In this document: piece by piece, positions 1-8,745 of the stretch
How positions within the stretch are numbered: position 1 is the stretch's first letter
Layout: each line of letters opens with the position of its first letter
Assembly: GCA_025936675.1 (NCBI GenBank)
Contig: JAICSX010000017.1
Coordinates: 1 to 44,974 of the forward strand
DNA length: 44,974 nucleotides
Origin: Sphingomonas sp.
GTDB lineage: Bacteria > Pseudomonadota > Alphaproteobacteria > Sphingomonadales > Sphingomonadaceae
Direction: 5' to 3'
Notes under the pieces: model-generated
Told to the model about the DNA's origin: nothing
What the model saw: the letters and a program-made list of their open reading frames with translations, nothing else
Database searches by the model: none
Position numbers and translations under genes: made by a program

Positions 1-2
1 AG

Positions 3-638
3 GGCAACCCCGATCTGAAGCCGATGTCCGCGTGGAACTACGATGCCGCGCTCACGTGGCATCAAGGGTCCAACTTCCTGAGTCTTGCGCTCTACAGGAA
101 ATCGGTCACCAACCTGCTCGGCAACGGCATTTCCAACGTCACCTATTTGGGGCAACCGTTTACGGTCTATCAGCCGATCAACATCAATTCCGAAAAATAT
201 AGCGGATTTGAGGTTTCCGGGCAGTACACGTTCAACATGTTGCCGGCGCCATTCGACGGGCTCGGCGTGCAGGCCAATTATTCTTACACGCATCCTTCGA
301 CAGCGTTCGTCGATGCGGTCACTTACAACTTGATCGGCTTTTACGAGAAGGGTCCGATCCAGCTGAGGGTCGCCTACAACTGGCGTAACGCTCAGGTCCT
401 GACCGGGAACGTCGTGACCGTGAACGGGGCATCGGTTCACAATGACGAGTTCCAGGCTGCTTACGGACAGCTGGATGCGAGCTTCCAGTACAAACTGACG
501 GAGAATGTCGCCGTATTCGCGCAGGCTCTTAACCTGACCGACGAGAAGTCGATCAAATATTTCGGCGTGCCAGATCGGATCGAAGATTACGAGGGCTACG
601 GTCGCCGCTTCGGCGTCGGCGTCCGGGTGAAGTTCTAA
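3..638 (+). CDS. TonB-dependent receptor, C-terminal part (5' end outside window)
   Basis: The reading frame is already open at the window edge, so only about the last 211 residues of an outer-membrane beta-barrel are seen. It begins with the GNPDLKP motif followed by alternating aromatic strands, typical of the late barrel of TonB-dependent receptors. It ends RFGVGVRVKF, and the terminal Phe is the usual outer-membrane assembly signal. The family imports large or scarce substrates across the outer membrane using TonB energy. The next genes are a ROK sugar kinase, ROK repressors and GH130/MFS genes, so the likely substrate is a mannose-containing oligosaccharide (inference from context). The plug domain and TonB box lie outside the window and cannot be checked. 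Confidence 0.9.
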   Translation, partial: GNPDLKPMSAWNYDAALTWHQGSNFLSLALYRKSVTNLLGNGISNVTYLGQPFTVYQPININSEKYSGFEVSGQYTFNMLPAPFDGLGVQANYSYTHPSTAFVDAVTYNLIGFYEKGPIQLRVAYNWRNAQVLTGNVVTVNGASVHNDEFQAAYGQLDASFQYKLTENVAVFAQALNLTDEKSIKYFGVPDRIEDYEGYGRRFGVGVRVKF

Positions 639-644
639 AATTGC

Positions 645-699
645 GAGAAAGCAGGCCGCCCGCAGAAATCGCCGACGATGCGGGCGGCCTGATTTTCTC
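645..699. terminator. Strong bidirectional intrinsic terminator after the TonB receptor gene
   Basis: A perfect 12-bp inverted repeat (653-664 with 679-690, AGGCCGCCCGCA and its complement) is extended by GAGAAA at 645-650 pairing with TTTCTC at 694-699 across a 2-nt mismatch. A short T run follows the GC stem on the plus strand, and an A-rich stretch gives the same on the minus strand. It starts 7 bp after the receptor stop codon, so it probably separates receptor transcription from the kinase gene. Confidence 0.8.
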
Positions 700-815
700 G
701 ACGGCGCCGCCGAATCTTGTCTTGAGCGGCCGCTCGCAACGCCGTCCGCCACCATTCACCCGGCCGTCGAGCTGTCCGATCAGGCTGGATCGCCCGCGTA
801 ACAACATTGGACGTC

Positions 816-1802
816 ATGGATTCACCCTCTCAGCCCAGCCATTCGTTTCCGGCCACCGCAGCCCGCTTCGCGTCGATTGAGGCAGGCGGCACCAAGTTCA
901 ACGTCGGAATTGGCGGGTCAGACGGGATCCTTCACACGCAGGCCCAGTTCCCGACACGCTCGCCGCACGAAACCATCCCTGACCTGATCGAATGGCTCGA
1001 CGCAGAGGTCGCAAAAGACGGTCCGATCTCAGCTATCGGACTCGCGACATTCGGGCCGATCGATACCGACCCGGCCTCCGTCAGCTGGGGCCGGCTGGGA
1101 CCGACACCAAAGCTTTCCTGGCAAGGTACGGATCTGATCACGCCGTTTAGATCTTACGGCGTGCCGGTCGCGCTCGATACCGACGTCAACGCTGCTGCAC
1201 TCGCCGAATGGCGCTGGGGCGCCGGCCAGGGTTGCGCGCGGCTTTGCTATCTGACGATCGGCACCGGGATTGGCGGGGGAGCCGTCCTCGATGGAAAGAT
1301 GCTGTCCGGCCGGAACCATCCCGAGATGGGCCACATGTTCATTCGCCGCGGCGCCGAGGACGAGTTCGCGGGCGTCTGCGCTACGCACGGCGACTGCCTC
1401 GAAGGACTGGCGAGCGGAACGGCCATCCACGCCCGCTGGGGCGCCTCGCTGTCGAAGCTCGGTGCAGCCCATCCCGGTCACGAGATCGTCGCGGACTATC
1501 TGGCACAGGCTTGCGTCAATGTGGTTGCAACGCTTGCCCCCGAGAAGATCGTCCTCGGCGGCGGCGTGATTGGAACCGAGGGGCTGCTGAGCAAGGTGCA
1601 TGCCCGGTTCGACGCGCTCGCTCGAGATTATTTCTCGGGCTTAGCGGCGAGCGACGTCGTTCTCGCCGAATTGTACCCGCTGTCGGGATTGATCGGCGGC
1701 CTCGCGATTGCCGATCTCGCGCTCAACGGAACCGGAGCCGGGCTCAGAACCGCTCGAGCATCTCGAGCGATGGAAGCAGGAAGTTCTGAAACGGCAGGAT
1801 AG
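816..1802 (+). CDS. ROK-family sugar kinase (fructokinase/mannokinase type)
   Basis: A 328-aa cytoplasmic kinase that would phosphorylate fructose or mannose at C6 with ATP. The N-terminal phosphate-binding motif EAGGTKF is at residues 22-28. LDTDVNAAA carries the catalytic Asp region, and a glycine-rich TIGTGIGGG segment follows. The zinc site has the form HPEMGH...CATHGDCLEG, the CxxHxxC pattern of the fructokinase/GmuE branch rather than the CxCGxxGC of glucokinase-type ROK proteins. I prefer the ATG at 816; an in-frame TTG lies at 807. Its last 59 bp overlap the end of the convergent ROK repressor gene. With mannose-6-phosphate isomerase downstream it would feed hexose into fructose-6-phosphate. 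The exact sugar specificity cannot be read from sequence. Confidence 0.88.
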   Translation: MDSPSQPSHSFPATAARFASIEAGGTKFNVGIGGSDGILHTQAQFPTRSPHETIPDLIEWLDAEVAKDGPISAIGLATFGPIDTDPASVSWGRLGPTPKLSWQGTDLITPFRSYGVPVALDTDVNAAALAEWRWGAGQGCARLCYLTIGTGIGGGAVLDGKMLSGRNHPEMGHMFIRRGAEDEFAGVCATHGDCLEGLASGTAIHARWGASLSKLGAAHPGHEIVADYLAQACVNVVATLAPEKIVLGGGVIGTEGLLSKVHARFDALARDYFSGLAASDVVLAELYPLSGLIGGLAIADLALNGTGAGLRTARASRAMEAGSSETAG

Positions 1803-2979
1803 CCGCCCCGATCGCCGGCGCATCGGATGACAGCTTGGCGCGGCGAACGTCGATCCACTGCGCCGACCGGGCATTTTCCTGTCGTTGCTGGCACAATGTA
1901 GCGAGGCGATCGAGCAGATGTTCGGGCAGCCGTCCGCCGAGCATGATCGCGTCGGGATCGATGAACTGCCTGATCTGGGCGAAGATGCTGGTCAGATATC
2001 CGCACGCTTCCTCGAGCCACTCGTCGACCAGCAACGCGCCCCGCGCTTCGAGGTGCGTGAGGTCATCGGGACGGGCAATTGTTATCCCGTGGCTCTTCAG
2101 ACGTTCCGACAAGGCTCCCAAAGACACCACATCTTGCAACGAGCAAGCGGCTCCGTCCGCAGTCTTCACCTGCATGAAGCCGATTTCGCCGCTGCGTCCG
2201 TTCTCGCCTCTGAAATAGTTGCGGTTGATGACGATGCCGCCCCCGAGCAGGACGCTGATGAGGACGTAGACGAAGCTCGGCGCGTCCAGTCCGTGACCGA
2301 ATTGCGATTCGCCGATGGCCGCTGCGACGGCGTCGTTCTCGACGAAGGTCGGACCTTCGTAAGTCGAGCGAAACAGCCCGGCGACATCGGTGTCCGCCCA
2401 GATGGAATAAGCGGGAGGCTTGCCCGGAAAGGCGAGCGTTCCGAGGTCGTCCGGCAGCGCGATTCCGAGCCCTGCCACGCGGCTCAAGGGAATTTTCGAT
2501 CTCTTTTCCAGGGTCTGCCACGCGTCGGCAACGAAGCGTTTTGCTTCGCCGGGCAGTGCAAAACCGATCTCGGCGGAGACGCGTCCCCTGATCTCGCCGC
2601 CAAGGTCCAGTGCAACCAGGCTGAGATGGTCCCGGTCGATGTTCAAGCCGACCGAATAGGCGCCATCCGGATTGAGCTCGAGAACCCAGGCCGGCTGGCC
2701 GCGCCCGAGCGTGGCGCGCTCTGCTTCGACGATCAGCCCGGCCTGCAGCAGCTGGCGCGAGACGTTGACGATGGTCGGCTTGGTCAGGCCGGTGATATTC
2801 GCCAGTTCGCTCCGGGTGACCCTTTTCCGGGTGCGGATCTCCAGAAAGACGACGCGCTGGTTGTGGTTGGCATCGATGTCCAGCGTCAGATAGGGCGGCG
2901 CGGATTTCGAAAGATTGTCCTCGTCCGCCGCGCCGCCGGCCTGCGACCGGAAGGGAAAGCGGTTGCGCGACGATTTCAT
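1744..2979 (-). CDS. ROK-family transcriptional repressor
   Basis: A 411-aa protein with an N-terminal winged helix-turn-helix (about residues 40-95) followed by an actin-like ROK sugar-binding fold containing VLLGGGIVIN. The CxCGxxGC-type zinc motif of ROK kinases is not visible, consistent with a regulator rather than an enzyme. NagC, Mlc and XylR are the characterised relatives; they bind operators until a sugar or sugar phosphate releases them. The start is the ATG at 2979. It lies 39 bp downstream of a second ROK repressor gene on the same strand, so the two are probably co-transcribed. It converges on and overlaps the kinase gene. The likely target is the divergent mannoside operon (inference). 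Confidence 0.88.
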   Translation of the reverse strand: MKSSRNRFPFRSQAGGAADEDNLSKSAPPYLTLDIDANHNQRVVFLEIRTRKRVTRSELANITGLTKPTIVNVSRQLLQAGLIVEAERATLGRGQPAWVLELNPDGAYSVGLNIDRDHLSLVALDLGGEIRGRVSAEIGFALPGEAKRFVADAWQTLEKRSKIPLSRVAGLGIALPDDLGTLAFPGKPPAYSIWADTDVAGLFRSTYEGPTFVENDAVAAAIGESQFGHGLDAPSFVYVLISVLLGGGIVINRNYFRGENGRSGEIGFMQVKTADGAACSLQDVVSLGALSERLKSHGITIARPDDLTHLEARGALLVDEWLEEACGYLTSIFAQIRQFIDPDAIMLGGRLPEHLLDRLATLCQQRQENARSAQWIDVRRAKLSSDAPAIGAAILPFQNFLLPSLEMLERF

Positions 2980-3018
2980 CGGCCGGCCTCCGCAGCGGAA
3001 CTCGCGAGCGCGTGACGG

Positions 3019-4167
3019 TCAGTTCGCTTGGTCATGGCTCTTCAGCAGGGCTTCCCCGATCGGCGACAGACGCGCGCGCATCGGGAGGCTGGCCGCACCA
3101 ACGAGGGTCACGTCGGGGCCGAGGCGCGCCGTGCGGATTCCCGCATGGCTCGGAATTTGCGGCGCACGCTCGAGCAGCAGCGCGTTGCAGCGCTCCGCAA
3201 GCACGTCGAGCCATTGCTGCGGAAAGTTGCCGCCGAGCAGCAACCCGCCGGGATTCAACAGGCAATTGATCGAAATCATCAGCGGCAGCAGGTCGTTGCA
3301 CGCCGGCTCGACCCAGGATTCGCGCGGCTCTGGCGCCGCCTGGTGATCGCGCCGCGCTTCGCTTTCCGCCGCCACCGCCTCTCGGCACCACGCGAGCTCG
3401 GCGTCCGGAAACAGAAAACGCTTGTGGCCGGGATGAGCCCCCCTGAACAACGCCTGGTGCATGACCAGCCCGCCGACCGGCCTGATGTCGAGCAGGATGA
3501 AGTAGAAGGTTTGGAGCGTCGCACCGACCCCGAACAGCAGTTCGCCGGCGGTTGCCGCGGCAAGATCGGAATCGATGTAGATCGGCATGTCGCGCGCAAT
3601 TTCGGACAGCGCCATCAAGTCGATTCCGACGGCGCTGGTCGCGGTCCTGGCGTCGGCGCTTCGGCCCGACGGAATGCTGTCCGGCATCGCCACCCCGAGC
3701 CCGATCACGCGTTCGCGGTGAATTCCCTTCGTCACGTCGACGAACTGATGCTGGAAGAATTCGTTGACGCGGGTTCGGGGCGAGGACGGCAAGCCGGTCG
3801 TCGATCGCCGCACGGGCCGTCCGAGCGCGTCAACGACGATCAGCGACAACTGATCTTCGTCGACGTGCAGGCCGATCGAATAGCAACCCTTCGGATTGGC
3901 CTCGAGATGGACCGCGGGTTGGCCGCGGCCGCCGTAAATCCGTCCGGTCTCCGAAACCAGCTCGCTTCTGACCAGCCGTTTGACGATGCCCGCGATCGTC
4001 GGCTTGGCGAGACCCGTCAGCTCGGTCAGCGCATTGCGGGTGATCGGGCCCCGGGTGCGAATGGCCTGATAGACCAGACGCTGGTTGTAATCGCCGGTGA
4101 GCTCGAGGTTGGTGCCGGACAGGCTGGCCTTGCGCCGTCGCGCGATTTGCGGCTGACTGTCTGTCAT
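3019..4167 (-). CDS. ROK-family transcriptional repressor (second copy)
   Basis: About 382 aa. The N-terminal helix-turn-helix segment NQRLVYQAIRTRGPITR runs into a KPTIAGIVKRL recognition helix, then a degenerate ROK domain with HVDEDQLSLIVVDALGRP and LLLGGNFP. It is clearly homologous to the neighbouring repressor but divergent, so this is an old duplication. The ATG at 4167 gives a compact N-terminus; a GTG at 4227 would add 20 residues, and neither has an obvious ribosome-binding site. The gene is divergent from the MFS transporter gene, and a 7-bp dyad sits in the shared region. Two repressors in tandem may respond to different intermediates of one pathway (inference). Confidence 0.86.
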   Translation of the reverse strand: MTDSQPQIARRRKASLSGTNLELTGDYNQRLVYQAIRTRGPITRNALTELTGLAKPTIAGIVKRLVRSELVSETGRIYGGRGQPAVHLEANPKGCYSIGLHVDEDQLSLIVVDALGRPVRRSTTGLPSSPRTRVNEFFQHQFVDVTKGIHRERVIGLGVAMPDSIPSGRSADARTATSAVGIDLMALSEIARDMPIYIDSDLAAATAGELLFGVGATLQTFYFILLDIRPVGGLVMHQALFRGAHPGHKRFLFPDAELAWCREAVAAESEARRDHQAAPEPRESWVEPACNDLLPLMISINCLLNPGGLLLGGNFPQQWLDVLAERCNALLLERAPQIPSHAGIRTARLGPDVTLVGAASLPMRARLSPIGEALLKSHDQAN

Positions 4168-4250
4168 CGTCGAGCAGCTAGATCGAACCCCCCGCCGGAT
4201 GGACCCCTGCGCCCCCCGCTTCGGCACCGTCAGCGACTAATTCATTTTTC

Positions 4251-4300
4251 CGCTTTGAGAAGCCCCAAAGCGATTGACAAACAGCAGGACAAATTAAAAA
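4251..4300 (+). promoter_or_regulatory. Candidate operator and promoter of the mannoside operon
   Basis: A perfect 7-bp dyad, CGCTTTG (4251-4257) and CAAAGCG (4266-4272), is followed two bases later by a consensus -35 hexamer TTGACA at 4274-4279 and an A/T-rich run containing TAAAAA at 4295-4300. The spacing to that -10-like hexamer is 15 bp, shorter than ideal. Its place between the ROK repressor gene and the MFS gene makes it the best operator candidate. The stretch is visibly AT-rich compared with its surroundings. Confidence 0.4.
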
Positions 4301-4339
4301 AACAAAAACGCATACTTATCGTTGGGGAGCGAGGCAGGT

Positions 4340-5650
4340 ATGAGCCGGGTCAACATTTTCACGGTCGTCGTTGCGTCGCTTGCGGGGCTGTTGTTCGGGT
4401 TCGACACGGCCGTCATCTCCGGCGTCACGGCGGCGCTTCGGACGGTGTTCGATCTCGGCGCGGGCGGGCTCGGGCTCACGGTTTCCATCGCCCTCCTCGG
4501 CACCTGCGCGGGGGCACTCGTCGCCGGCTTCGTCGGACACCGGCTCGGCGGCCGCGACGCGCTGAAACTTGTCGGCCTGCTCTTCGCCGGCGCCTCGATC
4601 GGCTGCGCCTTTGCGCCTTCGGTCTATGTGTTCGGCTTCTCGCGGCTGGTCCTTGGAGTCGCCGTCGGCGGCGCCTCGGTGCTTGCACCCGTCTACATAT
4701 CGGAGATCGTTCCGGCCAAGCGTCGCGGCTTCATGGTCGGCCTGTTCCAGTTCAACATCGTGTTCGGGATTCTGCTTGCCTACCTCAGCAACTTCGTGGT
4801 CGGCCAGCTCGCGGCCGGCGACGATCAATGGCGCTGGAAAGTCGGAGTCGCGGCGATCCCGTCGCTGTTCTTTCTCGCCATGCTCTTCCTCATCCCGCAA
4901 AGCGCCCGCTGGCTCGCGTCCAAGGGCCGCACCGACGAAGCCGAGCGAAGCCTGCGGCAAATCGGATCGACCGAAACGCTCGCCGACATCAGCGCGCCGG
5001 AAAAAGGACACGGCCACCTCAGTTGGCGCATGCACAAGAAGCCGATCATGTTCGCGATGCTGCTCGCCTTCTTCAACCAGTTCACCGGCATCAACGCGAT
5101 TCTCTACTACCTCAACGACATCTTCGCGGCGGCAGGGTTCGGGAAGGTGTCGGGCGACCTACAGGCGGTCGCGGTCGGCCTCGCCAATCTGGTGGCGACG
5201 ATCGTCGGCATGATGTTCATCGATCGGCTCGGGCGCAAGAAGCTGCTGGTCGCCGGCGGCCTGGTCATGTCGCTCGCGCTCGCGGGCGTCGCGTTCATCA
5301 TGGGCACCGGAAACGGCTCCAGCTATCTGCTGATCCTCCTCGTCCTCTTCATCTTCGCGTTCGCCTTCTCGCAGGGGGCGGTGATCTGGGTCTATATGTC
5401 GGAAATCTTCCCGACCTCGGTGCGCGCGAGCGGACAGAGCATGGGGAGCGCCACCCACTGGATCATCAACTTCGTCATCACATTGCTGTTTCCGATCATC
5501 GCCGTCCATTCGCGCGGGCTGCCGTTCGTCGTCTTCGCGGCAGTGACTCTGGCGCAGGTTTTCATCGTCGCGAGATTCTTCCCCGAGACGAAGGGCGAGA
5601 CGCTCGAGGATCTGGCGGGATCGTTCGCAGGCCGCGAGGAGTTCGCGTGA
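4340..5650 (+). CDS. Sugar porter (SP) family MFS transporter
   Basis: A 436-aa inner-membrane transporter with twelve predicted hydrophobic segments. Family signatures are visible: GFDTAVISG in helix 1, RLVLGVAVGGASVLAPVYISE between helices 4 and 5, NQFTGINAILYY in helix 7, DRLGRKK after helix 8, and PETKGETLE after helix 12. These define sugar:proton symporters related to XylE and GLUT. I use the ATG at 4340, preceded by GAGG-type purines; a TTG at 4322 is less likely. The stop overlaps the next start by GTGA, so translation is coupled to the GH130 gene. It presumably imports mannose or short mannosides freed in the periplasm; the substrate is inferred only from neighbours. Confidence 0.92.
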   Translation: MSRVNIFTVVVASLAGLLFGFDTAVISGVTAALRTVFDLGAGGLGLTVSIALLGTCAGALVAGFVGHRLGGRDALKLVGLLFAGASIGCAFAPSVYVFGFSRLVLGVAVGGASVLAPVYISEIVPAKRRGFMVGLFQFNIVFGILLAYLSNFVVGQLAAGDDQWRWKVGVAAIPSLFFLAMLFLIPQSARWLASKGRTDEAERSLRQIGSTETLADISAPEKGHGHLSWRMHKKPIMFAMLLAFFNQFTGINAILYYLNDIFAAAGFGKVSGDLQAVAVGLANLVATIVGMMFIDRLGRKKLLVAGGLVMSLALAGVAFIMGTGNGSSYLLILLVLFIFAFAFSQGAVIWVYMSEIFPTSVRASGQSMGSATHWIINFVITLLFPIIAVHSRGLPFVVFAAVTLAQVFIVARFFPETKGETLEDLAGSFAGREEFA

Positions 5651-6798
5651 AAAGGTTCGCACTGACGCGTGCCGAATTCATTGCTGGGATGGGCGCCAGC
5701 GCCGCGCTCGCGCTGAGCAAGGGGGCCAGCGCCGCGGCTCCCCGTTCGCGCCATGCGACACGTTCGCACTGGGAGCTCGGGCCGTTCTCGCGGGTCGCCG
5801 ACGAACCCGTGATCAGGCCGGATCCGAGTGCCGTCTTCGATGACCCGATGCGCAAGCGCCCGGTCCACTGGATGGCCGCGCACACCTTCAACCCGGCCTC
5901 CGTCGTCAGGGACGGGAAGATGGTCGTCCTGTTCCGTGCCGAAGACGATCCCGACGAACAGGTCATCGGCTTTCATACTTCGCGGCTCGGCTATGCCTCG
6001 TCGGCCGACGGCGAGCATTTCAAGGTGCGCCCGACGCCGGTTCTCTACCCCGCTGAAGACAGCCAGAAGCAGGCGGAATGGGAGGGCGGATGCGAGGACC
6101 CGCGCCTGTGCGAAGGTCCCGACGGCACTTATTATGTCACTTATACCCAGTGGAACCGCAAAACCTGGCGGCTCGGGCTGGCCTCGTCGCGCGACCTGAT
6201 TCACTGGGACAAGCTCGGCTCGCCGTTCGCCGGCACTCCCTATGAGCAGCTCAAGACCAAATCGGCGGCGATCATCCAGAAGCTCGACGGCGGTCGGATG
6301 AAAGCGGCGAGGATCAAGGGCAAATACTGGATGGTGTTCGGCGAGAACCAGATTCACATCGCGACCTCGACGAACCTCGTCAATTGGTCACCGGTAGAGC
6401 GATCCGACGGCGAGCTGCTCACGTTGATGTCGCCGCGGCCGTTCCGTTTCGACAGCGGCCTTCCCGAAGTCGGCCCGCCGCCGCTCGTCACCGACAAGGG
6501 CATCGTCATGCTGTACAATGGCAAGAATTCGGAATCGGACGCGACCCGCGACCCGACGATCGGCGCTGGAGCCTATTCCGCGGGGCAGGCGCTGCTCGAC
6601 CCGAACGACCCGACCAGATTGCTCGCGAGAACCGACAAGCCGTTCATTCGCCCCGAGCTGCCGTTCGAGAGGAGCGGCCAGTACAAGGCGGGAACGACAT
6701 TCGTCGAAGGCTTGAGCTACTTCCGGCGCAAGCTCTTCCTCTATTACGGAACCGCCGACACTTATGTCGGGCTGGCAGTCGCCGACTGGCATCCGTGA
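5647..6798 (+). CDS. Exported GH130 family glycosidase/phosphorylase
   Basis: 383 aa. The N-terminus MKRFALTRAEFIAGMGASAA followed by a hydrophobic Ala-rich stretch looks like an export signal without a classic twin-arginine pair, so the route is uncertain. The body is a five-bladed beta-propeller of family GH130, marked by WEGGCEDPRL (the family G-x-E-D-P-R signature) and repeated blade motifs such as LGLASSRDLIHW. GH130 enzymes act on beta-mannosides by phosphorolysis, releasing mannose-1-phosphate, or in some subfamilies by hydrolysis. A periplasmic location argues for hydrolysis, since phosphorylases normally work in the cytoplasm (inference). The GTG start at 5647 overlaps the MFS stop. 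A much longer open frame begins upstream at 3028 but is only a frame shadow. Confidence 0.85.
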   Translation: MKRFALTRAEFIAGMGASAALALSKGASAAAPRSRHATRSHWELGPFSRVADEPVIRPDPSAVFDDPMRKRPVHWMAAHTFNPASVVRDGKMVVLFRAEDDPDEQVIGFHTSRLGYASSADGEHFKVRPTPVLYPAEDSQKQAEWEGGCEDPRLCEGPDGTYYVTYTQWNRKTWRLGLASSRDLIHWDKLGSPFAGTPYEQLKTKSAAIIQKLDGGRMKAARIKGKYWMVFGENQIHIATSTNLVNWSPVERSDGELLTLMSPRPFRFDSGLPEVGPPPLVTDKGIVMLYNGKNSESDATRDPTIGAGAYSAGQALLDPNDPTRLLARTDKPFIRPELPFERSGQYKAGTTFVEGLSYFRRKLFLYYGTADTYVGLAVADWHP

Positions 6799-6817
6799 CC
6801 GTCGGGATTCGACCCCA

Positions 6818-7639
6818 ATGGCCCTGAAGCTGAAATCGAGCGCGGTGGAAAAGCCATGGGGCCGGGAAGAACTGCCGGCCCTGTTCCCCAATCCCGAGCA
6901 CCGGAAGATCGGTGAAATCTGGTTCGACGAAGGCGCGGAAAGTGAGCTTCCGCTGCTGGTCAAATATCTCTTCACCAGCGAGCGGCTCTCGATCCAGGTT
7001 CATCCCGACGATGCCCAGGCACGCGCGCGCGGCCTCGCCCGTGGCAAGGAAGAGTGCTGGTACATTCTCGATTGCGACGAAGGAGCGGTCCTCGGCATCG
7101 GGCTCACCCGCGCGCTCTCCGAGGCCGAGATGCGCGCCGCAATCGCCGACGGCAGCATGGAAGGGCTGATCGAGTGGAAGCCGGTCAGTCCCGGCGACTT
7201 CTTCTTCATCCCGGCGGGGACGGTGCACGCGATCGGCGCCGGGATCACGCTTGTGGAAATCCAGCAGAACGCCGACGTGACGTACCGGCTTTACGATTAT
7301 GGCCGGCCGCGCGCGCTCCACCTCGAAGAGGGCCTCGAGGTCAGTCGTCTCGCTCCCTATGCGCGCGATCCTTCCCATGCAGCGGTCGGCGAAAACACGA
7401 TCCTGCTGCAACCGGCCATCGCGCCTTTTGAGGTCGAAATGCTGTCGTGGCGCGCTGGAGCTCCGGTCGTTCCCGATGCTTCGAACAGGTCGTGGTTCAT
7501 TCCGCTCAAGGGCAGCGGAAGGATCGGCGGGCGGGAATTCGGACCCGGGGAATGCTGGCTGGTCGAGCCGGCGGAGGCAATCGTCGGCGTCGATGAGGGA
7601 AGCGCCCTCGTCGCCACCTACCGGGAGGGCGCCGCGTGA
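6818..7639 (+). CDS. manA: Mannose-6-phosphate isomerase, class I
   Basis: 273 aa, shorter than the roughly 390-aa E. coli ManA but normal for the short class I type. The cupin zinc site is visible as QVHPDDAQA with the later PAGTVHAIGAG and EIQQNADVTYRLYDYGR. It interconverts mannose-6-phosphate and fructose-6-phosphate in the cytoplasm, joining released mannose to glycolysis. I choose the ATG at 6818, 20 bp after the GH130 stop; the frame stays open upstream to 6764 but that would overlap the GH130 gene. Its stop overlaps the following GTG start (GTGA), so the operon is translationally coupled. Confidence 0.92.
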   Translation: MALKLKSSAVEKPWGREELPALFPNPEHRKIGEIWFDEGAESELPLLVKYLFTSERLSIQVHPDDAQARARGLARGKEECWYILDCDEGAVLGIGLTRALSEAEMRAAIADGSMEGLIEWKPVSPGDFFFIPAGTVHAIGAGITLVEIQQNADVTYRLYDYGRPRALHLEEGLEVSRLAPYARDPSHAAVGENTILLQPAIAPFEVEMLSWRAGAPVVPDASNRSWFIPLKGSGRIGGREFGPGECWLVEPAEAIVGVDEGSALVATYREGAA

Positions 7640-8745
7640 GCGCTGGAGCCCCGCTCGCGACGTCGGAAAAGGCCGGCATGACGAAGGACATCGCACGGCG
7701 TTTTGCGGCCAACCCGATCCTGTCGCCCGGCGACCTCGAGCCGAGCATGGAAGGGCTGGAAATCGCCTGCCTGCTCAATCCCGGCGCTTTTCGGTTCGAG
7801 GGCAAGACGTGGCTGCTGGTGCGGGTTGCCGAGCGGCCGACGCAGAAGCCGGGGATGATCTCCTTCCCAGTCCTCGATGAAAGCGGGACGACGACCATCA
7901 TCGAGGTCGACCGCAACGATCCCGATGTTCGAAGCGACGACCCGCGCACGGTCACCTGCAAGGGCGAGGATTATCTGACCACGCTGTCGCATCTGCGACT
8001 GCTCTGCTCGGACGACGGGGTGCGTTTCGAGGAGCGGGAGGGCTATCCGCCGCTGGTCGGCCTCGGACCGCTGGAAAGCTACGGGATCGAAGACTGCCGC
8101 GTGTCGCAGATCGGCGACGTCTATCATCTGACCTATACTGCGGTGTCTCCGAACGGCGTCGGCGTCGGGCTGCGCACGACCAAGGACTGGCGGCACTTCG
8201 AGCGCCACGGGATGATCCTTCCGCCGCACAACAAGGACTGCGCGATCTTCGAGGAGAAGATCGACGGCCGCTTCTTCATGCTGCACCGCCCGTCGAGCCT
8301 GTTCGTCGGCGGCAACTACATCTGGCTCGCATCGTCGCCGGACGGAGTGCACTGGGGCGACCATCGCTGTGTGCTGCGCACGCGTGCCGGACATTGGGAC
8401 AGCGAACGGATCGGGGCGGGCGCCGCGCCGATCAGGACCGAGCGCGGCTGGCTCGAAATCTATCACGGCGCCGACGAAAACAATCGCTACTGCCTCGGAG
8501 CCTGTCTGCTCGACCTCGACGACCCGTCGCGGGTGCTGGCCGTCACCGACGAGCCGTTGATGCGGCCGGCCGAGCCCTACGAGCTGTCTGGCTTCTTCGG
8601 CCATGTGGTGTTCACGAACGGGCACGTGCTCGATGCGGATGGAGACACGCTGACGCTCTATTATGGCGCGGCAGACGAATTCGTATGTGGCGCGCAACTA
8701 TCGCTGCGCGATATATTCTCGCTGCTGAAGACCCTCGATGCTTAG
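7636..8745 (+). CDS. GH130 family beta-mannoside phosphorylase/mannosidase (second)
   Basis: 369 aa with no export signal, so cytoplasmic. It shows the GH130 propeller, with SYGIEDCRV in place of the usual G-x-E-D-P-R (Pro to Cys), then YHLTYTAVSPNGVGVGL and KDCAIFEEKIDGRFFMLHRP. The changed signature and its distance from the first GH130 suggest a different subfamily, perhaps the one including beta-1,2-mannosidases, though I cannot place it by eye. It starts with GTG at 7636 overlapping manA; an ATG at 7678 is an alternative. Its stop overlaps the next MFS gene by 8 bp. Together the two GH130 enzymes could process the same oligosaccharide in two compartments. Confidence 0.87.
   Translation: MSAGAPLATSEKAGMTKDIARRFAANPILSPGDLEPSMEGLEIACLLNPGAFRFEGKTWLLVRVAERPTQKPGMISFPVLDESGTTTIIEVDRNDPDVRSDDPRTVTCKGEDYLTTLSHLRLLCSDDGVRFEEREGYPPLVGLGPLESYGIEDCRVSQIGDVYHLTYTAVSPNGVGVGLRTTKDWRHFERHGMILPPHNKDCAIFEEKIDGRFFMLHRPSSLFVGGNYIWLASSPDGVHWGDHRCVLRTRAGHWDSERIGAGAAPIRTERGWLEIYHGADENNRYCLGACLLDLDDPSRVLAVTDEPLMRPAEPYELSGFFGHVVFTNGHVLDADGDTLTLYYGAADEFVCGAQLSLRDIFSLLKTLDA

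Noticed and set aside
3028..5646. Very long plus-strand open frame upstream of, and in frame with, the first GH130 gene
   Set aside because: Composition is Arg/Gly/Ala-rich shadow sequence antisense to a ROK repressor and out of frame with the MFS gene. GH130 homology begins only after 5647, where a GTG overlaps the MFS stop.
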